Origin: Aquatica leii
Taxonomy: Eukaryota; Arthropoda; Insecta; Coleoptera; Lampyridae
Direction of reading: 5' to 3'
DNA length: 64,000 bases
NCBI GenBank assembly: GCA_035610365.1
Contig: CM069432.1
Coordinates: 222,540,532-222,604,531, forward strand
Shown: one piece after another, positions 58,741-64,000 of the stretch
Position numbering within the stretch: the first letter of the stretch is position 1
Layout of the letters: each line of letters opens with the position of its first letter
Position numbers and translations under genes: made by a program
The notes under the pieces: generated by a model
The model's input: the letters and a program-made list of their open reading frames with translations, nothing else
The model's database searches: none
Told to the model about the DNA's origin: nothing

Positions 58741-60440
58741 CAAAATCAGAAAAAAGAAAAGACGCAGTAGTAAGACGGGAAAAAGGAGATAGGGATAGAA
58801 TAAATGAAGACAAAGTAATAGAGGCAATAAAGAAGATAAAATAGGAAAGGCGGCAGGAGAAGATGGGATACAAAGCGAAGAGTGGGTATACGGGGAAGAA
58901 AATGTAGCAAAAAGGATGACAGAAATACTAAATAAAATATGGAAAAGGGAAAAAGGAAGGATTCCCGGAGAGATGGAGAGAGGGAATAATATGCCCGATC
59001 TATAAAAGAGGAGAAAAAGATAATGTCAAGAATTACAGAGGGGTAACATTATTAAGCACGGCATACAAATTATATCCGCCAGTACTACAAGGAAGACTAC
59101 AGAAGGAAATAGAGGAAAGAAGTTTGGTACCAGACGGACAAGCGGGATTCAGAAAAAGAAAAAGAGTCATAGACAACATATATATACTGAAACACTTGGC
59201 GAATAGAAAACTAGAAAAAAAGAGGAAAAATGGTGGCACTATTCGTAGATCTAAAAGCCGCTTTTGACAGAGTGAACAGGGAAAAACTGTGAGAATACAT
59301 GAAAAGAAAAAAAATCAATGAAAGATTAATAGAAAGAATAGAAGAAATCTACAAAGAAACGAAGAGCAAGGTCAAAGTGAATGGGGAAGAGAACGAGAAA
59401 TTTATTACAAAGAGAGGGTTGAGACAGGGATGCCCACTGAGCCCAAGCTTGTTTGCAGTATACAACAGATAGGGGGGATAGTGGTAGGGAAAGCAAAAGT
59501 ATGGTCGTTGGCGTTTGCGGATGACATAGTGTTGGTGGATAAGGAGAAAAAAGAAATAAAAGAGATGATGAAAACGCTGGAAAAATACATGAAAAAAAAA
59601 GAAATGAAAGTAAACACGGAGAAAACAAAAATAATGATATTTAGAAAAGGAGGGGCAAAATGAAAAAGAGAGGAGTGGAAATGGATGGATGAGGCAGTGC
59701 AGAAAGTGAAGGAATTTACATACCTAAGCTACACACTGAAGCAGGATAATAAGGAGGGGGAACACATAAAGGAAAGAGTGAGGAAAGGAAACATATTAAT
59801 AGGACAAGTGTGGGGTGTGCAGGAAAAGGTATTCGAGATGGATATAGAAAAAAGAAAGTTATTGTTTGAAAAGTTAATAAAGAGGTGGTGATGTATGGGG
59901 CGGAAATATCGGGATGGAAGGAGCGGAAGGAGGTACAGGAAAAATACTGGAGATGGGTTTTGGGACTGGACAGAGATACACCGGGGTATATTGTGAGAAA
60001 GAAGGTACAGGTAACAAAAATAAGAGTAGAAACAGGAAGGAAGGCCATAAAATACGAGGAAGAACTGAGGGAAAGAACAGAATGCAAAATACTGCAAGAA
60101 TCTTGGAAAGAGATAAAGGGAAGAAAAGTGAAGGACGGGCAGGAGGGCAGAAAAGAGTATTACAAAAGAAACGGGTACATGAGAGAAGAAGTGGAAAGAT
60201 TAAAAGAAGAGGGAGTAGAGATATGGGAAGGAATAATAAGGAGAGATAGGGACATCGAAAAACAAGAAAGATGGACAAGGATAAAAGAGGGCAGATATGA
60301 TAGGAGTTATAAGGATATCAAGAGTGAAGGGTTGCCAGAATATTTAAAGGATATAAGAAATAAAAACAACAAAAAGAAAAAATTATAGCACGGTTCAGAT
60401 GTGGAAACGAGAAGTTAGGTAACAAATACTGAACAAAAGA
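58741..60440 (+). mobile_element. LINE fragment, same family as 13.1-16.7 kb, plus strand
   Basis: Starts just before the reverse transcriptase (AVVRREKGDRDRINEDK) and runs through WREGIICPIYKRGEK, NYRGVTLLSTAYKLY, QAGFRKRKRVIDNIYILKHL and KRGLRQGCPLSPSLF. It continues with SLAFADDIVLVDKE (59.51-59.55 kb), EFTYLSYTLKQDNKEGEHIK, WVLGLDRDTPGYIVRKK and a C-terminal part to about 60.43 kb. It lacks the last 60 or so residues and the poly(A) tail that the 13-kb copy has. Several frame changes, and about 100 bp before the YADD region are missing. Ends close to the inverted copy that follows. Confidence 0.88.
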
Positions 60441-60464
60441 AGTAGAAAACTTCTATTTCTTTTT

Positions 60465-61279
60465 TTCATGCGTTTTCATTATCTCTTTAATTTTCTTTTC
60501 CTACTTAGCCACTAACACTATGTCTTACGCATACGCCAACAACCATACCTTTGCTTTCCCTACTACTATCCCTCCTGTCTGTTGTCTTCTCATTGTCTCC
60601 TCCAGATGCTCCGTATGAACTGAAAGCAGGCTTGGGCTCAGTGAGCATTCCTGTCCAACCCTCTTTTTGTAATGAATTTCTTGCTAATTCCCCATTTACT
60701 TTGACCCTGCTTTTCGTTTCTTCGTAGATTTTCTCAATTCTTTCTATTAATGTTTCATTGATCTTTTTTTTCTTCATGTATTCCTACAGTTTTTCCCTGT
60801 TCACTCTGTCAAAAGCGGCTTTTAGATCTACATATGAATAGTGCCACAATTTCCCCCCTTTTTTTTTCTAGCTCTCTATTCGCTAAGTGTTTCAGTATAT
60901 ATATGTTGTCTATCACTCTTCTTTCTTTTCTGAATCCTGCTTGTCCGACTTGTACGTAACCTTTTTCCTTTATTTCGTACTGTAGTCTTCCTTGTAGCAC
61001 TGTCGTTTATAATTTGTATGCCGTGCTAAATAATGTTACCCTTCTGTAATTCTTGACTTTATTTCTTTCTCTTTTTTTATAGATCAGGCATATTATTGCG
61101 TCTTTCCACCTCTCCGGGAATCCTTCCCTCTTCCATATTTTATTTAGTATTTCCGTTATCCTTTTTTGCTACATTTTCTTCCCCGTATACTCACTGTTCG
61201 CCTTGTATCCCATCTTGCCTCTATTACTTCATCTTCCTTTATTCTATCTCTATCTCCTTCTTCCCGTCTATTATTGTAC
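60465..61279 (-). mobile_element. LINE fragment, same family, inverted (reverse transcriptase part)
   Basis: On the minus strand it holds the same region as the first 850 bp of the neighbouring plus-strand copy: decayed KNYRRVTLF-like text, then LQGRLQYEIKEKGYVQVGQA, GFRKERRVIDNIYILKHLAN and KKKINETLIERIEKIYEETK, with the GLRQG region damaged and a FADD-like end near 60.52 kb. Its outer end falls at almost the same LINE position as the plus-strand copy's start. The two form a large imperfect inverted repeat around a spacer of about 0.85 kb of LINE sequence. Confidence 0.85.
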
Positions 61280-61295
61280 CGTGGGTTTATCCGTA

Positions 61296-61856
61296 AGTTT
61301 GTGTTAACATTTCAATTTTCGCCTTGGTGGCGGTTTACTGAAAATTGTCCGACGGTAACTTTTCAAATGGTTGGGGTTCCATATCGAAGTTCCTGCCGAC
61401 GGCAACTGGCCTAAAGCTACTAAGAGTCTGTCTACGAACAAAATTTAAAGGTATTTATTGATTACCAATTAAGCTATATATTTGCGAGTTCAGTGATTGA
61501 AAAGCATTGAAATTAATCATAATGAGAATTTACTGCTAGTTACCGAAGCTTTTGTTCATACGCCAAACAATTTATGGTGTTCATTTGTGCTAATTTTAAT
61601 TTTAATTATTATTATTAAACAACAAAAGGAAAGAACAATATGTAACCAACGTTTAAAGTGTTTTATCCAGGTTAAACAAGAAAAAAATCTATTATTTGCG
61701 CACCATAATTTTAAGATTTTCAAGTTTGTTTTGTTTTTTACAATTACAAAATTCTTTTTATTTTGTTAATACGTATTTTACTTTTTTTTAATGCGAACAC
61801 GGCCGTACATTATATTTTTTTTAAATGTAATTACGTTTTTTTTATTATTATTTTTA
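61296..61856. other. No recognisable gene
   Basis: Short AT-rich stretch. The reading frame at 61.50-61.77 kb is hydrophobic and AT-driven, and I do not consider it a gene. Confidence 0.45.
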
Positions 61857-62247
61857 TTTACTGTAAATAGTTATAACGGCGGTAACACGTTGAAATTGAT
61901 TTAACACCCGCGAAATTTAAAATCAGCTTTAAATAATTTTGCGGGATAAAACCACAACGTAAAAAGACATTGGGGATAAAGCAATGACAATGCTATAGGG
62001 GCGTGAATGCAAATGTAATAATTACATTAGAATGTATCTCCTACTGCTGCTGAACCCCAACAGGGCGAAACGGCCGTCCAGTAGTTCATTCTGGTGGCAT
62101 TTGCACAATTGCATTGACATTGCTTTACATCCAATGTCTTTTTACGTTGTGGTTTTATCCCGCAGAATTATTCAAATCTGATTTTGAATTTGGCGGGTGT
62201 TAAATCAATTTCAACGTGTTACCACCGTTATAACTATTTACAGTAAA
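61857..62247. repeat. Inverted-repeat element, arms about 135 bp, hammerhead-like motif in the centre
   Basis: The left arm (61857-about 61992) starts TTTACTGTAAATAGTTATAA and the right arm (about 62112-62247) ends with its reverse complement. Inner parts share ACAACGTAAAAAGACATTGG. The roughly 120-bp centre holds a decayed hammerhead core. No clear target duplication was identified. Confidence 0.85.
62041..62084 (+). ncRNA. Hammerhead-ribozyme-like motif, core altered
   Basis: Helix I strands CTACTG (62041-62046) and CAGTAG (62079-62084) pair perfectly. The core is CTGCTGA (one change from CTGATGA), helix II CCCC/GGG-C, then GAAA (62067-62070), helix III ACG-GC-CGT and GTC as the cleavage triplet. 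Replacing the C with A and restoring one G-C in helix II would give a textbook type I hammerhead, so this is probably a decayed copy. Confidence 0.55.
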
Positions 62248-62319
62248 CTTTAGTCACATAGTAAAATTACACTATGAGATGACAAATACTTATTAATCGT
62301 TACCTTTGTTATACTTGAA

Positions 62320-62640
62320 TATAAAGCTATAGAGGCGTCAATGCAATTGTGGAAATTACATTAAGGTGTATTTCCTACTGCTGATGAACCCCAAAAGGGC
62401 AAAACGACCATCCAATAGTTCACTCTGGTGGCATTGGTACAATTGCATTGACATTGCTTTACCCCCAATGTCTTTTTATGTTGTGATTTTATTCCACAGA
62501 ATTATTTAAAGCTGATTTTCAATTTTGCGGGTGTTAAATCAATTTCAACTGTTACTGCGGTTATAACTGTTTACAGTAAACTTTAGTCACATGATAAAAT
62601 TACACTATAAGCCATCAAACACTTATTAATTATTTTCATT
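62320..62640. repeat. Second, partial copy of the inverted-repeat unit (tandem, period 334 bp)
   Basis: Matches about 61990-62305: GCTATAGAGGCGTCAATGCA, the hammerhead-like core, CTCTGGTGGCATTGGTACAA, the right arm (to CAGTAAA near 62581) and the tail CTTTAGTCACAT...TACACTATAAG. The left arm is missing. Corresponding positions are 334 bp apart. Confidence 0.85.
62375..62418 (+). ncRNA. Hammerhead-ribozyme-like motif, second tandem copy
   Basis: Helix I CTACTG (62375-62380) with CAATAG (62413-62418, one mismatch); intact CTGATGA (62381-62387); helix II CCCC-AAAA-GGG; then AAAA in place of GAAA (62401-62404); helix III ACG-AC-CAT-like and ATC. It keeps the half of the core that the first copy lost, and the first copy keeps the half lost here, so both descend from a canonical ribozyme. 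Confidence 0.55.
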
Positions 62641-64000
62641 TTGGTTTCAGTGTAACCATTCTTTTTATTCAGTTTTGTTTTAATCTAAGATTTTATTTGC
62701 TTGATACCATAATTTTTTTTATGTAACTTCATATTTGTTTGCTTGTCCAATTTTCATTTTAATTTATATGTAATAAATTTTAAATTATTAAATGTAACAA
62801 AGTTTTTATTCAGTCGGCCTTCGAGTATGTGAATTTAAGATTATTACAGATTTTCGTGTGATACACTCTTACGGTAAGTCTTATTTGAGTGTATCCATTT
62901 AAACCGGACTAGTGGACCTCTTGTACATTTGAGCTTTACTCCTTCCTGGCGTCCTTAGATTTTTGACTTTGATTTCTAAATATTACATCACCATGCGTAA
63001 AGACAAAATAAAATTACCCCTACAACTTACGAGAGTTTTTTTAGCTTTAGCAACATATTCACAACAAAGGCAGATCACGCATGAGTGTTGTGGATCATCA
63101 TTTGCGCACGTGATTGGCGGTACGATCCAACTATTGTGGCAATATATTTGGTATCAAATTCAAAAATGTTAAATTAATACACACCAATAGATAAATTAGT
63201 GCCCAAGTACCACTTCAAATAAAGTTTACAAAAGCATTGGTTTTTATTAATTGATTTCGAGTATTTAAACATTTTAAGTTTAATAATGAATAATTTGCAA
63301 ATTACCACATATACTAAGATATGCTTTAAACAAAATTTAAATTATTTTTTGTATACCTAAAACTAGTTTTCCATCCTAATTAAATATTAGCGATGAAAAT
63401 TTTTAGGATATTAACAGAAATCAACACAATCTACTAATCACTGTAACATTAAATTTTTAAAGTTGAATTATTTTGAGTTTTCCTAACTTTTCCTAAACAT
63501 TTAGTTTTATACAAAACGTAAGGTGATATTTGTATAACAATAGGTTATTTGGTATGATATTTTGACAGAAAAAAGCATTAAATCAGCACTTTCTGTAAAA
63601 TACACCAATTCTATTATTTGTCTGAAAGCTTTAGAAATAACTTTGCATTTTAACATAAAAACTTCTTTTCGCATCGTCAATTGTTAGAAACCTGTTACAA
63701 GCAGCAACGCGTAAAACGTAAGTGGTTGATGAGTCAACATAGTATACGAATTCTAAGTTAACATAAATTTATTTACATAGAATACATAGCGATTGAGGCC
63801 TCCTTAATTAGTGGTTGCCAGTATAAATTTGTAGTTGGCGGAACCGCAATATTATTCTTAATTATAAATGGTTTAAACAACTCTTATGACAATAAACTTG
63901 AACCACTTTCTAAGACAATATGTATAATATAATTAATCCAAATGTAACATAATTTAAGAAATTTACATACAAATTATTTTAACAAATTACATTTTAGTGT
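62641..64000. other. No recognisable gene
   Basis: AT-rich DNA. The ORF at 62963-63172 (ITMRKDKIKLPLQLTRVFLA, then ATYSQQRQITHECC) has faintly protein-like composition but no family I can name. No RNA gene or repeat seen. Confidence 0.4.

Noticed and set aside
61497-61769. 90-codon frame
   Set aside because: AT-driven hydrophobic and lysine-rich text with no domain; outside any recognised element.
62963-63172. 69-codon frame, briefly considered as a Harbinger-type fragment
   Set aside because: The resemblance to the helix-turn-helix of Harbinger transposases is too weak and no other block of that family is nearby.

Overview
This window looks like gene-poor, AT-rich nuclear DNA of an arthropod, probably an insect. 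The evidence is the metazoan-type tRNA-Asn, the spliced DUF4806 exons, and a transposon mix (BEL/Pao, Gypsy, hAT, Tc1, pogo, FLYWCH-type Mutator, tnp2-like, long-ORF LINEs) that is common in insects. I recognise no ordinary host protein-coding gene. The only conventional host gene I can support is the tRNA-Asn(GUU) at 20480-20553 on the minus strand.

Layout. 46-715: internally deleted hAT relic with terminal inverted repeats (TIRs) and an 8-bp target-site duplication (TSD). 1.8-5.9 kb: long LINE, minus strand, with ORF1, endonuclease and reverse transcriptase. 7.57-7.90 kb: large inverted repeat with a hammerhead-ribozyme-like motif. 9.4-10.3 kb: jockey-like LINE scrap. 10.8-11.0 kb: GC-rich minisatellite. 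11.6-12.0 kb: possible Gypsy LTR. 12.3-12.6 kb: BED-finger hAT scrap. 13.1-16.7 kb: second LINE, minus strand, with very strong purine bias on its coding strand. 16.7-22.1 kb: unique AT-rich DNA plus the tRNA. 22.1-26.9 kb: tnp2-like transposase, then a spliced DUF4806 gene, with a complete Mutator-like element (23023-25517) inserted between them. 27.8-30.4 kb: decayed hAT. 32.2-38.0 kb: complete-looking but broken BEL/Pao element with matching LTRs and TSD. 40.5-41.7 kb: non-autonomous hAT with a perfect TSD. 41.9-44.9 kb: pogo-family element, apparently inside a Gypsy fossil that continues to 48.3 kb. 50.8-52.2 kb: Tc1-type element with long TIRs. 52.3-52.9 kb: BEL-like scrap ending beside a perfect 41-bp-arm palindrome. 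58.1-61.3 kb: pogo relic followed by two inverted partial copies of the 13-16.7 kb LINE family. 61.86-62.64 kb: inverted-repeat element and tandem unit with hammerhead-like cores.

Most interesting: hammerhead-ribozyme-like cores recur at five sites (7.8, 40.2, 44.4, 62.04 and 62.38 kb). Three of these lie in inverted-repeat units and two are tandem with a 334-bp period. A separate perfect palindrome at 52.9 kb carries two copies of the 3' half of such a core. This fits remnants of Penelope-like elements or of small non-autonomous ribozyme-bearing elements, but no Penelope-type reverse transcriptase is visible here. Second in interest are the Mutator element whose TIRs are oppositely oriented minisatellite arrays, and the tnp2 plus DUF4806 pair, which may once have been one two-gene transposon.
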